Of a DNA stretch of 64,000 nt, positions 33,740 through 45,300 are shown piece by piece. The first letter of the stretch is position 1; each line of letters starts with the position of its first letter. The notes below the pieces were generated by a model that was not told where the DNA came from, ran no database searches, and was given only the letters and a program-made list of their open reading frames with translations. Source of the DNA: Paraescarpia echinospica (Eukaryota; Annelida; Polychaeta; Sabellida; Siboglinidae); contig JAHLWY010000236.1 of NCBI GenBank assembly GCA_020002185.1, positions 117,610 to 181,609 of the forward strand. Reading direction: 5' to 3'. Both the position numbers and the translations under genes were made by a program.

Positions 33740-34073
33740 TTTACTCTCTGCATTGATTTGTTTTAAATCTCTTATGTATTAATTAACCTATTTATATATT
33801 TATTTTGTACTTACATGTACATTAGTTCAGTTAAATGAATTGACAATGTCTTATTTCTACATAGAACTGTAGCTATGATCATTATTTTAATATATTTATT
33901 TAATTACTGTATTTATTCGTATTTTACTAATATTTTAATATTCTTTTAGAAAATGCATGCTTATTTAGCCATCATTAATACCTCTATCTGGGTTCTACAT
34001 GTTGTAAAGCGCCACGAACAATTTATAATTGGATCTGGCGCTATATTAAATAAAATATATTATTATTGATAGA
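33740..34073 (+). mobile_element. 3' UTR/tail of the CR1-type element
   Basis: An AT-rich tail ending in GTAAAGCGCC ... TCTGGCGCTATATTAAATAA and then TATTATTATTG. A small GGCGC-type stem followed by TATAAA-like sequence and a short 3' repeat is typical of CR1/L2-group 3' ends. The exact end is approximate. Confidence 0.75.
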
Positions 34074-35440
34074 TAGGCTATGTACCAGCAGGGGATGCTT
34101 GCGCACTCATGTCCCTTTTCGTCCCTATGAGGGGATTAGCTGGCGATAGCAGCTAAAATTGAAAGCAAGAAGTGTAGCACTACAAGCTACTCACTACAGT
34201 GCGATACTAGACGCATCACACAGACCTGTGCTCACGCCACACCACAGTTTGTTTTTAATATTGCCGTTCAGACGGCAATAACTCAAAAACTAAAGACAAT
34301 CATTGGTACATCCAGCGGCGCATTTGTAGATACGATTATTATCTTTCCTGTGATATCAAAAAATATTAAATCCCATTGCAAGTTTGAGTATTCGCAATCT
34401 TTAAACGGCAATACTTTTTTTAATTCCCGTGTGCATCAAGCGACACATTTACAGGTAAGAATGGGGACGCATTCTATAACAATTATTGCACCCATTGGTT
34501 TCTGGCTGGATTTTTGCGGCTGTTTTGTCTACATTCCATAATACGGACGATAGAACAGAGAATTCGTAAATAATATTGTGTGTCCTTACTTACAAGTACA
34601 CATGTAACATAATATAAGCGCATCACAATGTATGTCTGTTATTACACTGTGATGTTTGTTTTGTGATAAAATTGAAATAATAAAAAAATGTTACCCGGAA
34701 TACCCCTAGACCTAGTAGATACCCAAATAATATGTTGTTGATCATCTATTGTAAGAACAACCACATATTCACGACAGCCTATATACCCGTTCCAGTGTCG
34801 TGCAATATAACAATATGATCCATTTCTAAATGTATCGCGCCGACTCGGAACCGCAATATTTGAAGTCGATTACTTAGATATTTCATTGTGAACATTGCCC
34901 ACGCACTTACCTCATTCCATTATATCATAATTACCCTAGAAAAGTGTTGTTATAGTGTCACTTTAACGAAGGATGTTCTCCCCAAATGTCATCAGCACGC
35001 ATCTGATACACAAATCGGTCTGTATGTTTGTTTTTAGGTATGTCTGTATGTCACCCCATCAAGGTTCACATCACGCTGTCACGGCATTATGCAGCAATGT
35101 CCTACAACGCATTGCCATTCCTTCCTAGCTTGACTTCGCCTACGCCGACTTGCGTAAGTGTACCGCCGCTCATCAATTGATAACGACACTTCTGATGTTT
35201 GACCATATAAATAAGCAATGCATTCAAATCGGTCACAAAGATGTTAGAATCACCGACTAATAATAGCCAGACAGTTAGGTAAACAGGATACATTTCGTAA
35301 TAAATTCATTAACATAACGCAAATATTCCTGTCGGTGCGGGTAGCACAAAAGAGCAGTAAAAAACGATTGACTTATAATCAAGGGGGCGTGACAACGTAT
35401 CGTAAGACATTGCGACATCGTTAAATAGTCCTTCATTTTG
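34074..35440. other. Intergenic, short hairpin only
   Basis: No gene is supported. A small hairpin ATTGCCGT-TCAG-ACGGCAAT lies at about 34,260-34,279, with a related AAACGGCAATA near 34,406. They resemble the 26,925-26,996 hairpin. Confidence 0.5.
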
Positions 35441-35459
35441 CGACATACATACACGCATA

Positions 35460-35621
35460 CATAATGCGTACGTACATACATACATACATACATACATACA
35501 TACGTACGTACGTACATACATACAAACGCATGCACGCACGCACGGGCGGAGGCGGAGGCACAGACACACAAACAGACATACAAACAGCCATACATAAGAA
35601 TACATATGCTTACATATATAT

Positions 35622-35699
<78 letters not shown>
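35460..35699. repeat. CATA microsatellite followed by (AC)n(GT)n palindrome
   Basis: CATA/CGTA repeats at 35,460-35,530. (AC)19 at 35,624-35,661 then runs directly into (GT)18 at 35,662-35,697. The AC/GT junction is a near-perfect palindrome of about 72 bp with no spacer. Confidence 0.95.
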
Positions 35700-35700
<1 letters not shown>

Positions 35701-36153
35701 TGTATAAACATATATAAATATATAAGTGTAATATTTCTTATTTGTATGACGTGTTGTTGCCTAATTAAATATTTTATGTTTGCTTTAATTACGCTGAATT
35801 TTGATATGTTTTTCTAGTTACGATTTATATTTACAGAAACTAGCTCAGGCTCCACGCTAGTGTATTATATATTACGTTGTAAAGTCCTGTTTTTAATGCT
35901 TATATCTGCACCAGTGCCTTCACGAAGGCTGTCCAGGCATGTTTTATGTCTTCAGCCGCGACTTCACGGCCCTCCGCGTACAACTACCCATTACGAAAAA
36001 TCGGGCTTTTATTGGGCTTGTATAGATTCCCCATGTAGGGGTGAACCCGTTCTTTCTCTGTTAAGTCCACATTAGTTAAGTCGTCCATGAGGCAGTACGG
36101 TGTATTCGCTAGCTTCGAGCGCGACTCTCATCACTGATCCCCGTACATCTCTG

Positions 36154-36712
36154 CTATAAAAACGCGCAAAAGATATGTCGAGGTTTATCTTTTTGCGGTT
36201 GACCAGTTCGGTGCGCATATTCAATGGCACTACCCTTCAGCACAAACTTCTCTCGAAGAATGTGATCTACAATAGAGATGCAACTTTCCCCTCTCAGGCG
36301 CACAAGCAGACGAACATTGAAACCGCTGGAACGTCTCTCCGATACGTTCAATTTCATCTCAAGTTTGGTGATAGCTGTGATGGCGAACTGCAGGTCGCAG
36401 TTTGCTTTATCGAGCGCCTTGCCCATTTCCACAATTTGTTTCTACTTTTTTATGTTACAGGCATTGAATTTGACCGATATACTTAAGTCCGCAATCACAA
36501 TCGACTGGTCCGTGACTCTGTCGTCAAGCTAGCCTGGTGTGCAATAATGCTATCAAGCTTGTCATTCAAGCTAGTCAGAGCCGTCGAAGAAATGCCGCGA
36601 CGTCTTCTTCTTTGTGTGGAGACTCTATTGCCAGCCAACTTGCCCTTTCATCCGTAACCGACGTAGTCCCTGACTGTGCCTTTCTGCGTGTTTGTTTATC
36701 GCCCGCTGACAT
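36154..36712 (-). pseudogene. L1/Tx1-like LINE ORF1 fragment, minus strand
   Basis: Reading from the Met codon at 36,712: SAGDKQTRRKAQSG and then frames broken by stops. The conserved C-terminal part (36,432-36,154) contains LKGSAIEYAHRTGQPQKDKP and RHIFCAFL. This matches the RNA-binding C-terminal domain of L1-type ORF1 (..I..AHR.G.....KPR.I...F). No ORF2 is attached. It is a decayed scrap and the clade is uncertain. Confidence 0.65.
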
Positions 36713-36986
36713 GGTGGCTAACGAACGATTATATAATCACAGGCAGGTGTGACGGGTGTAGGAGGAAGATAGTTGCCAACAGCGATAATGGGCGTTAGTG
36801 GGCGATAATGGGTTAGAAGCAAATTGATACATCAAAAACTTCATTTTTGACACATGCTACTAATTCTGCTGAAAGTTGTCCGTGCTCCATACATTCAATG
36901 CAACGCCTCATCACATTGCAAGATGCTGACTGCTCGAAGAATCGGAATAAAATGCAAGTAGGAGCTTAAGACACACCGTTTATAGC

Positions 36987-36987
<1 letters not shown>

Positions 36988-37016
<29 letters not shown>
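36988..37016 (+). repeat. (TA)n microsatellite
   Basis: About 14 TA units, shortly before the start of the next non-LTR element. Confidence 0.95.
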
Positions 37017-37021
<5 letters not shown>

Positions 37022-37084
37022 TATTTAAACTAGATTATATGCATCTATTTAAACTATATTCACACGGGGATATTCACAGAGAAG

Positions 37085-39795
37085 CCTGTAACTGGAGGCA
37101 TAGATAAAACCAGCAGAAATAAATCAGCAAAGAACTAAACATTATGGTAGAAGATATTGACCCTCACATAATAGGTATAACAGAATCATGGGCCACCACT
37201 GATATATCAAATGCCGAATTGGGACTGATAGGCTATATCATGTTTAGGAAAGATAGAATAGGAAGAAGGGGAGGTGGAGTTACTTTATATATTAAAGAAT
37301 CTATCCAGGCTTATGAAATAAAATTAGAACAAGAAGCAGATTGCGAAGAAGCTGCTTGGTGTAACATAGGTACAGGAAACTCAACGTTAACGGTCGGGTT
37401 AGTTTATCGAAGTCCAAACATAAGTGAAGAAGAGAATAAAAAAGTACAAAACGCTGTAAGGGAAGTTAGCAAACGGGACTGTATTATTATGGGAGATTTT
37501 AACCATGGTCATACGGGTACGGGGAGTGAGGACCACAAGTTTTAGTTTTAGTACAAGACAGTTTCCTTTCTCAACATGTGCTAAAGCCAACCAGGGGTGA
37601 GAATGTGTTAGACATAGTTTTGTCCTCACAGAATGAATTAGTTGACAATGTCAAATTATATGAGCCACTGGGAAGTAGTGATCACAACCAGATACATTTT
37701 ACCATCAAAGTAAAATCAGAAAGAAATAATAAAAAGCAGTTCAGGAGAAATTTTCACAAAGGAAGATATAAGGTAATGAGGAAATATTTAGTAAAGATAG
37801 ACTGGAACAACACACTGGAGAATAAGTCAGAAACAGAATGCTGGAACATCTTAAATAGTGAAATAGAGTGCATTGTCGATAAATTAATTTTGTTCCCTTA
37901 AAAAACAAGGAAACAAATACTTATCGAAAGAAGCCATTAGAAAAATTAAGTACAAACAAACGATGTGGAAGTCATATAGACGTACTGGACATAATGAAGA
38001 CTACAACATTCATAAAGAAGCACTAAACCAAGCTACAACTGAAATTCGAAATTCGAAGAGAAGCTACGAACAAAAATTAGCTTGTAATATAAAACAAGAC
38101 GGCAAGAGTTTGTATGCATATGTTCGGAGCAAACATAAATTTCAGGATAAGATCGGTCCTCCAGAAGATAGTGCTGGAAATATAATATCAGAGGGATTCT
38201 TAATGGCAGAAGACCTGAATGAGTATATTAGTTCAGTCTTTACCAGGGAAGATATTAGTTCACTGCCACTACCAAAGGCTATGTTCAAGGGTGCAGAATC
38301 AGACTATTTAGGACAGTTAATTGTAACCCCGGAAATGATAGCTAAGAAAATTAGGCCTATGACGGATACTAAATCACCTGGAGTGGATGGGATTCCGCCC
38401 AAACTACTATTGGAAATTGTAGAACAAATTAGCATACCACTTTTCAGCTTGTCATTAGAAGAAGGAGTGGTTCCTTTTGAATGGAAAGAAGCAAACATTG
38501 TACCCTTATTTAAGAATTTGGATTTTCTTGTTAAACATAATTTGTTAAACCCATCTCAACGTGGGTATCTAAAAGCGAGGTAATACTTAACAAATATGAT
38601 ATGTTTTTTGGAAGATATCACTAAGTTGGTAGACGAGGGATCACCAGTAGATATCATCTACTTAGATTTTCAGAAAGCTTTCGATAAAGTGCCACATCAA
38701 AGATTTCTGCTGAAACTAAAGGCCCATGGCAAAGGAAATGGTTTAATTAACTGGATAGAAAAATTGCTAATTGACAGAAGACAACGGGTAGCAGTTGATG
38801 GGGAAGCTTCAAACTGGAAATAAGTTTTGAATGGGGTACCACAGGGATCAGTAATGGGACCTATATTATTATTGATATATATCAACGATTTGGACGACGA
38901 TATAACAGGCAAGGGGTTGAAATTTGCGGATGATACAAAATTGTTTAGAAGGATTAAACGTGATGAAGATAGACATCATTTACAAGATGATCTTGTCAGA
39001 TTGAAAAATGGTCTGAAAAATGGCAAATGTTGTTCAATTTTGGGAAAAATAAATGCCTCCACACAGGACATGGAAACGAAGATGTACAATATACAATAGG
39101 TGGTTCTGTGCTAAGTACTACTGCAAAAGAAAAGGACTCAGAGTTAACCATTAGTGCTGATATGCAGGTTTCAGAGCAGTGCGGTATTGCCTCTTCAAAA
39201 GGGAATTAAATCCTTGGATTAATTAGGCGAAACAACGTATAAGGAAAAAGAGCTAATAATACCGCTGTACAAAACAATAGTTAGGCCGCATTTAGAATAT
39301 TGTATTCAAGCGTGGAGGCCATATCGCATGAAGGACATAGAAAGACTGAAGAGGAAAGCAACTAAAATTATACCAAAATCAAGGGATCTTTGTTACGAAA
39401 TACGCAAACAAATGTGGTTTAACAACACTAGAGACCAGGAGATTGAGAGGAGATCAAATAAAAAATTTAAAATATTGAATGGTTATGAAGATATTGATAG
39501 AAATATTATTTTCTCAGTTAAGAAAGTTAGAAGGACCAGAGGACATGAAGTTACATTAGTAAAGGAGCAGTGTTGATTAGATATAAGAAAGTTCTCATTC
39601 TCACAAAGGACTGTAAATGATTGGAACATATTGTTGGTGCTAGTAGCGTTAATATGTTTAAAAATAAAATCGACACACACTTTAAAAGGGCGGGATACAC
39701 GTAAATAAAAAAGTATTGGACTCTCGATAAGCCAAAAGGCTTCTTTGTCCATCTGCCATCTAGAGTTAATTTTCTGGGTGGCAATCTTGTTAAAT
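37085..39795 (+). mobile_element. AT-rich CR1-group (Rex1/L2-like) non-LTR element, decayed
   Basis: The endonuclease part 37,120-37,540 has ELNIMVEDIDPHIIGITESW, RRGGGVTLYI, VGLVYRSPN and IIMGDFNH. A linker follows (WKSYRRTGHNEDY, SPGVDGIPPKLL). The RT part has WKEANIVPLFK, HNLLNPSQRGY, LDFQKAFDKVPHQR, NGVPQGSVMGPILL and LKFADDTKLF. The thumb has FGKNKCLHTGHGNEDVQY, VSEQCGIASSKGN and YCIQAWRPY. The tail is GHEVTLVKEQC and TVNDWNIL. The catalytic box is FADD, normal for this group. Frameshifts near 37,540, 38,990 and 39,220 and stops at 38,581 and 38,821 kill it. The NYRPVSLT block expected between VPLFK and the HNLL segment is deleted. It is markedly more AT-rich than the other elements. The 3' end is CTGGGTGGCAATCTTGTTAA. 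Confidence 0.9.
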
Positions 39796-40957
39796 CTTTT
39801 TAAAATGTTGGCTCAAAATGGTGGCCATTTTGTTTGTTACCATGGAAACAGTGGTTTGGCCAGAGAAAATACTATACTGTGTACTTTGGGCAGACAAAAT
39901 TGCAATTTCCACAACTAAAAAAATAATCCTATATATCTGTCATGTCTGACCTTTTCATATGGTATGTCAATAAACGATGGAAATTTTTTAAGGGGAAGTG
40001 ATAAAACAGATGGTTTTCAAAAAACAGGTTTTACTATAAAAAAAACAGTTTGGCTCTTGATATCAAACATCATGATTTGTATTATTAAGACATTCCAATA
40101 TTATATCAAAGTTTTCATTTACACTATAACGACGAAGTGTATAATTGAATTTTGATATATATGTATCGCGCTTTGCCCTGAAACCTTACATATATATATA
40201 GTATTCATCATATGATATAATAATATTCAATAATTCAGAATGCATACACACAAACACTATACCACTGTTACTGATTTCATTGTTGTGCAGCCTGGAGAAA
40301 GCTTGCTTTTGGCCATCATGCAGCGATGACATCAACCTGAAATAAATGGAAAGAACACAGTAAAAATACAATGTGCGTGGCTAATATAATTGTATACTCT
40401 CAGTAAAAAAAACTGGAGCAATTGGACAATTATTGATAGTCTGGATAATTACTCAGTAAAGTTCAAGTATCTCAGTCTGGAATATTCTTTCCTTCCATTA
40501 TTGACTATTATATCACTGTATTCTATCACTGTTTATCTTCTTACTGTTTTGGTCAAGTGACGTCATGGCCAATGCCTCTTTTTATACCTGTATTTAAGTA
40601 GGAATAATGAAAAAGGTATGACATGTTGTCAAACTCAAAGCATGCATATGTTAGAATGCGAAATTGCCTTCAGTTGATGGCCATGTTATATCCACAACTG
40701 ACGTGCTGCTGGTGCTGGTAATTAATTTCCATGTTGAAAATAAATATATCTAGTTGCGTCATTATCTTCTTTTGTCTAATTAATTAAATTGTACGTTTCA
40801 ACACCACATAACAGGAAAGTAACATTGAATTTGAAAAAGTCAACGATGTCACACACTGGTTTGCCAACTGGCAACTCGTGAACTTACCCATATATGTTGC
40901 ATCGAACTTCCTTTATATATTACCATTAGGCTTATTAAATAAAAATATATATATATA
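39796..40957. other. Intergenic AT-rich, no gene seen
   Basis: No coding similarity or long repeat is visible. The ORFs are short and unrecognised. Confidence 0.5.
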
Positions 40958-42317
40958 AGCGAGCGAAAAATGAACAACTCAGAACACGTCCAAAACATGA
41001 AATTCTACGATCGCTAGCATCCTCACGGCTCGTCATGTCCCGACGATATTGGCATAATTTGAAAGGATGCACTTTTTGTTATTCTAGCGTCATCTAGATT
41101 TCCCGGTAACAGTTTAAAAAAAACGATAAATGGACCTACAATCACGCCGTTTTCGGTGTTCCGTACGGTTCTGAACGATGTTGGCGGTGGGGACTCAGTA
41201 CACTAATCTTCCGATTGCGGCGCTGTTTTCCTCATTTGCATAGGTTCAGACATGCGCACTTCACCATTTCTTGATTTCATGTTATAAGCTTTTCTTGATT
41301 TCATGTTATAAACTTTTAAACTGCGGCGAAGCTGATGTGCTTTGATCGCAGCGAAACCGATATATCTCTACGTCGGCGTGACGTCACAATAACGTACGCC
41401 TCCCAACGGGTCTAAATTCGTTGCGTTGGTTGGTTGATATATGTGATTGTGACGTCACGCCTACTTCGCGTATGTCATTTTAGCAGCCGTTTGAAAGTGG
41501 GTGGAGCTTATACTATGAAATCAGATAGTGGTGCCCAAAGACCGTATATCAATACAAGACGGTGCAGCGCGCGCTATCTACATTGTTCGAGGAAAGTACG
41601 TACGCAGTTCGTCCGCCATTCTGGAGTTGCCAAACCATACGCGTGCAAAAAATGCAGTTCTTTGCATTACCATTGCTCAACATTTTCAACCATAACCGCA
41701 ATATTTTAATTATATAACAAGTAGTACAGCCTGACGATTATTCTGATGAAACACGACGAAGTTCAGTTAGCTCAATAAATAATTGCAACGTTTCTACGTG
41801 ATTTGTTTGCAAATTTAATTATTTAATTATTTGAACTGTGATAGGTAAAAAACTTCAAGGATTACTTTAATATCTTTCATTTTATATGACGCATCACAGC
41901 TTGGTTATTATTCTGATGAAATGAGGTCCCTGAACAAATACGCTAACATCGCGCGCTTGCGCATGCGCTTGCCTCCCGAATGGCGAACAAAAACCTTCAG
42001 TGTAGACTGCCATTTTCTCGCTCAGTGACGCCTCCTGTCCAAATAGAGGCTCCTTGGTGGTGCCTCAATCGGTAGATTGGTGAACTGTGTCGACGAAACA
42101 ACATCGTTCGCAGTGTCTAAGACAACGGAACGGGCCCGGTTGTAGGTCTGTTTTTAGTTAATTTTAGGAATGATTACCATGAAACCATGAATAGCAGAAA
42201 GCTTAAACTTTCAAATGACATCAATATTGTTGAAATCCGACGAACCGTAATAGTACTAGCTATCGTTAAAAAGGCGTTTTGGGAACGTGTTTGACAGTTG
42301 TTCATTTTTCGCTCGCT
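40958..42317. mobile_element. TA-flanked terminal-inverted-repeat element (1.36 kb, nonautonomous)
   Basis: The left end AGCGAGCGAAAAATGAACAA (40,958) is exactly mirrored at the right end (to 42,317). Similarity (AACACGT, AAAAC) extends past 35 bp. Both ends are flanked by TA, as for Tc1/mariner-type insertion. No transposase is seen inside. It contains two 22-bp direct repeats near 41,270-41,310, several GACGTCA words, and at 41,545-41,597 a piece similar to the fold-back element's arm. Confidence 0.8.
41545..41597 (+). repeat. Fragment shared with the fold-back element
   Basis: TATCAATACAAGACGGTGCA and CGCTATCTACATTGTTCGAG match 14,362-14,410 (and the reverse strand near 19,690-19,745) with about four mismatches over 50 bp. 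Confidence 0.85.
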
Positions 42318-43004
42318 TATCTCTTTTTGATAATATTTTATATAACACTTTTAATAGTATACGTTGCGCACGTTGAGCAATAACTTAAGCACCGATCGAG
42401 AACAGATCGAGAACTAAAATTATTTCGTAACTAGCTGTTAAGTATTATTACTGTGAGTCAAATTTTTTTTATGAAACAACACACAACTTTACTACTTTTT
42501 GTTTCGTGGCATGAATACGACCGCTGGCCCGATTTGTTCATAATAATGGTTCTTTCCTTGACCGCGACACAAAGCCAAATCAGTTTAAAAGTTCGCGCGC
42601 GTCGAAATGACTCACGGGTAATTTCAAATGCGTGCATGGAGCTGCATGGCCGGCGCAGATTGAGTTTATTCGCGGGTTTATTCAGTAGAGTTATATAAAA
42701 ACACCGTAACTTAGACATACATATAATTCATATAATTAGTATAATCTTTACTCTGACTCAAGCATTCACCACATGTCCACATGACAAAAAATACATACGT
42801 TTCAAAAACATATGCAGGTAACGTTTATGGTGCCATTTAGTTGAAGGTACCATTCAGTTTACCCTTGAAGGTTCAATGGTATCTAAAATACGCTGTCAAC
42901 GTTCAGTATAATGAATAATGTTTTCAAATATGGCAGAGACTTGCCAGTTTACTATTAAGGCTCGACTCTATTAATGCAGTCTATCATGTAACCTTTCATA
43001 GGTA
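42318..43004. other. Intergenic, no gene seen
   Basis: ORFs of about 80 codons on both strands at 42,453-42,718 overlap each other and resemble nothing I recognise. Confidence 0.45.
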
Positions 43005-43162
43005 ATGAATGGTACTTTTCAAATACACTTAAGAGTACCACTGCATTTAGCAAGAGTAGTTACAAGATCTCCTCGTTTTTCTCGCTCTGTACCACTTTTG
43101 AAGTCTTTGCAATGGCTTCCTGTACGATATCGTGCAATATTTAAGATCTGTACCATTACATA
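43005..43162 (+). mobile_element. CR1-type RT C-terminus, 5' piece of a split copy
   Basis: It encodes PLHLARVVTRSPRFSRSVPL and LKSLQWLPVRYRAIFKICTI, the conserved region after the CR1-type RT. The reading continues at 44,885 after an insertion. Confidence 0.85.
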
Positions 43163-43527
43163 TTATATACATATTCAGTGGTCGTTTAGTGATTACGTGA
43201 AATCTAGCATCGTATCCTAGCAACGGCCATTGGCAGGCTATGCAGAACAACCGCAAGAAGGCGCGTCAGTGTTTATCAAACGAGGGAACAGTCCACCAGT
43301 TTTTCAGCTGCACAACTTAGGCCGGTCACCTTAACAACTTGTATATTACTGTCAGACGTTAGCGATGCCATTACCCATCAAAATACTGCTGCATCGTTTC
43401 TGTTCCATTGTAAACAATACACAACATTCTCTGGGTGGCAGTCTTGTTAAATCTTTTTAAAAAGCGCCGAAGGCAATAAATACTAATTAGTATTTATTGT
43501 CTTTGATAGCGCCAGACTAGTAACCAC
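43163..43527. other. Inserted DNA between CR1 break and hAT-like terminus
   Basis: About 365 bp. It contains a short copy of the AT-rich CR1-group 3' tail (GGGTGGCAGTCTTGTTAAAT at about 43,432-43,455) and a perfect 26-bp palindrome at 43,474-43,499 flanked by GCGCC words. Confidence 0.6.
43474..43499. repeat. Perfect 26-bp palindrome
   Basis: The sequence from CAATAAATACTAA to its exact reverse complement has no spacer. It lies between the small LINE tail and the GC-rich terminus. Confidence 0.95.
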
Positions 43528-43528
43528 T

Positions 43529-44884
43529 AAAGCCCTGCGCGGGGCGGGTTTTGGCCCGCAGCCCCCGCGGGCTGGATTTTTTTTTTTTTGCGATGCGGTG
43601 CGGGTTAAGTTTCAATTTGTGCGGGGCGGGGCGGTCTGCGGATCAGGTCACTGCGGGGCGGGGCGGTCTGCGGGCTAGTAATTTCTTCATGCGGGCTACT
43701 GCGGGCTGATTTTTATAACTCATTAATGGTCACCAGTTACTCAAAGGTGGGACATTCTTTGAGCTAATTAATTGGGGATTACCAAATTGGCCTTTTGTTT
43801 GTATTTAAACAGTGTTATGATAACATGTGCTGGCCTGCCTTGCCAGCTTCAGTCAGGTGTGATTAGTGGCTTCTTCCAGGAGGAAGTATCAGTTCAGGCT
43901 ATCAATCTGTTTGTGTAATTAAGCCACCAGGATGTCCATAAAGAGCAGTTACCCCACCAATTAGACAGGAAATGCCTTTGATGTGTGAAGACTGGAGACC
44001 ATGCCACTTGGCACTGGCTGACAATGCCTAACTGCTAAGAACAAGAACTGTCAGTCTTCCTCTGTAGAAGTAAGCTCAAGTCAAACTGCCTTCTACACTA
44101 GTATAATCCGGTGCCAGTAGCCTGGTGCAGAGGGGATTTTGAGCCTGTTATATGGACATGTGAGAACCCTCTCAACAATCAGTAGTCTACGATCAGAAAA
44201 TATAAATTGCTAACTAATTCTAATATCAGCAGATTGCAAATTGCAACACTGCCTTTGTGCACCAGACTCAACCTTTAAACAACTCGTGTTCATGCAGTAC
44301 AATGGCAAATAGATTATAAGATCATAGGATGCCACTGAAATTAATGCCAGCGGTGTGAATTTCATTGTTCCTCATAACATATGATCAACTGCCATTGCAT
44401 ATTCACTTGTGCTGAGTTATATCAATTAGATAATATTAATATTAATAATATTAAAATACGTTAAAATTTGTACTCGTACCTTTACTTTGCCCCAGGTCTG
44501 CTTATCACCTTCAGGCATTTACATTATAATGACAAGGGTTCTATTTTTCTTAAAGATGGAATTCCAAGTACAACATGGTTGTCACCCAACGCCGTGCATT
44601 TGTTAATATTGTAAACAACAACGATTAATAAAGAGGATATATTTTTAATAATTCCATGTCATCGGTGTGGGCTGCGGGGCGGGTGCGGGCTGACTTTTGA
44701 CTAATTACGGCGGGGCGGGTTGCGGGCCGAGTTACTGCGGGGCGGGGCGGGCAGTGGGCCAGGATGTGGCAACATATGCGGGGCGGGCTGCGGGCTGAGT
44801 TGTAATATGCGGGGCGGGCTGCGGGTCAAATGACATAGTTGCGGGGCGGGTGCGGGCTCAGATTTCCAGCCCGCGCAGGGCTTT
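43529..44884. mobile_element. GC-rich nonautonomous hAT-like element
   Basis: Terminal inverted repeats AAAGCCCTGCGCGGG (43,529) and CCCGCGCAGGGCTTT (to 44,884). Both subterminal regions (43,543-43,700 and 44,665-44,875) are packed with GCGGGGCGGG/GCGGGCTG words. The roughly 950-bp middle is ordinary AT-rich DNA with no transposase. GC-rich repeated subterminal motifs occur in Ac-type hAT elements. The 8-bp word ATTACATA occurs at both edges of the disrupted CR1 copy (43,155-43,162 and 44,885-44,892), the length of a hAT target duplication. Confidence 0.7.
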
Positions 44885-45151
44885 ATTACATACCAGGCAC
44901 TGTCCAGTAAGCAACCATCTTATTTGCATTCATTGCTTACTCCTGTAAGACAACCTATCCAGCTTCGATCATCTAGTTCTGACGTACTTTTTGTTCCTAG
45001 AGTCAACACTAACATTGGAACTAGGGCTTTTTCTTTTGCTGCACCAACTCTTTGGAATATGCTCCCTCTTAGTGTTAGATCAGTTGAAAATATTACAAAA
45101 ATTCCGTCGTCATTTAAAACTTTTCTTTACAACCTTGCTTATCCACTGTAG
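44885..45151 (+). mobile_element. CR1-type RT C-terminus, 3' piece of the split copy
   Basis: It encodes YLHSLLTPVRQPIQLRSSSS, FVPRVNTNIGTRAFSFAAPT and LWNMLPLSVRSVENI up to a stop at 45,149-45,151. It follows on directly from ICTITY in the 43,005-43,162 piece. Confidence 0.9.
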
Positions 45152-45254
45152 CTCCCTAGCGCCTTGACCCATCTGTTGACAACTGGAATACTGCTTATGG
45201 ATTTTGAGATTGACCAATTCTTTTGTTTTGATGGGCTTCCGAGCTTGGTTTCCA

Positions 45255-45300
45255 TATAAATATATATAATATATATATATATAATATATATATATATATA
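45255..45300 (+). repeat. (TA)n microsatellite
   Basis: TATATA runs interrupted by TAATATA. Confidence 0.9.
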
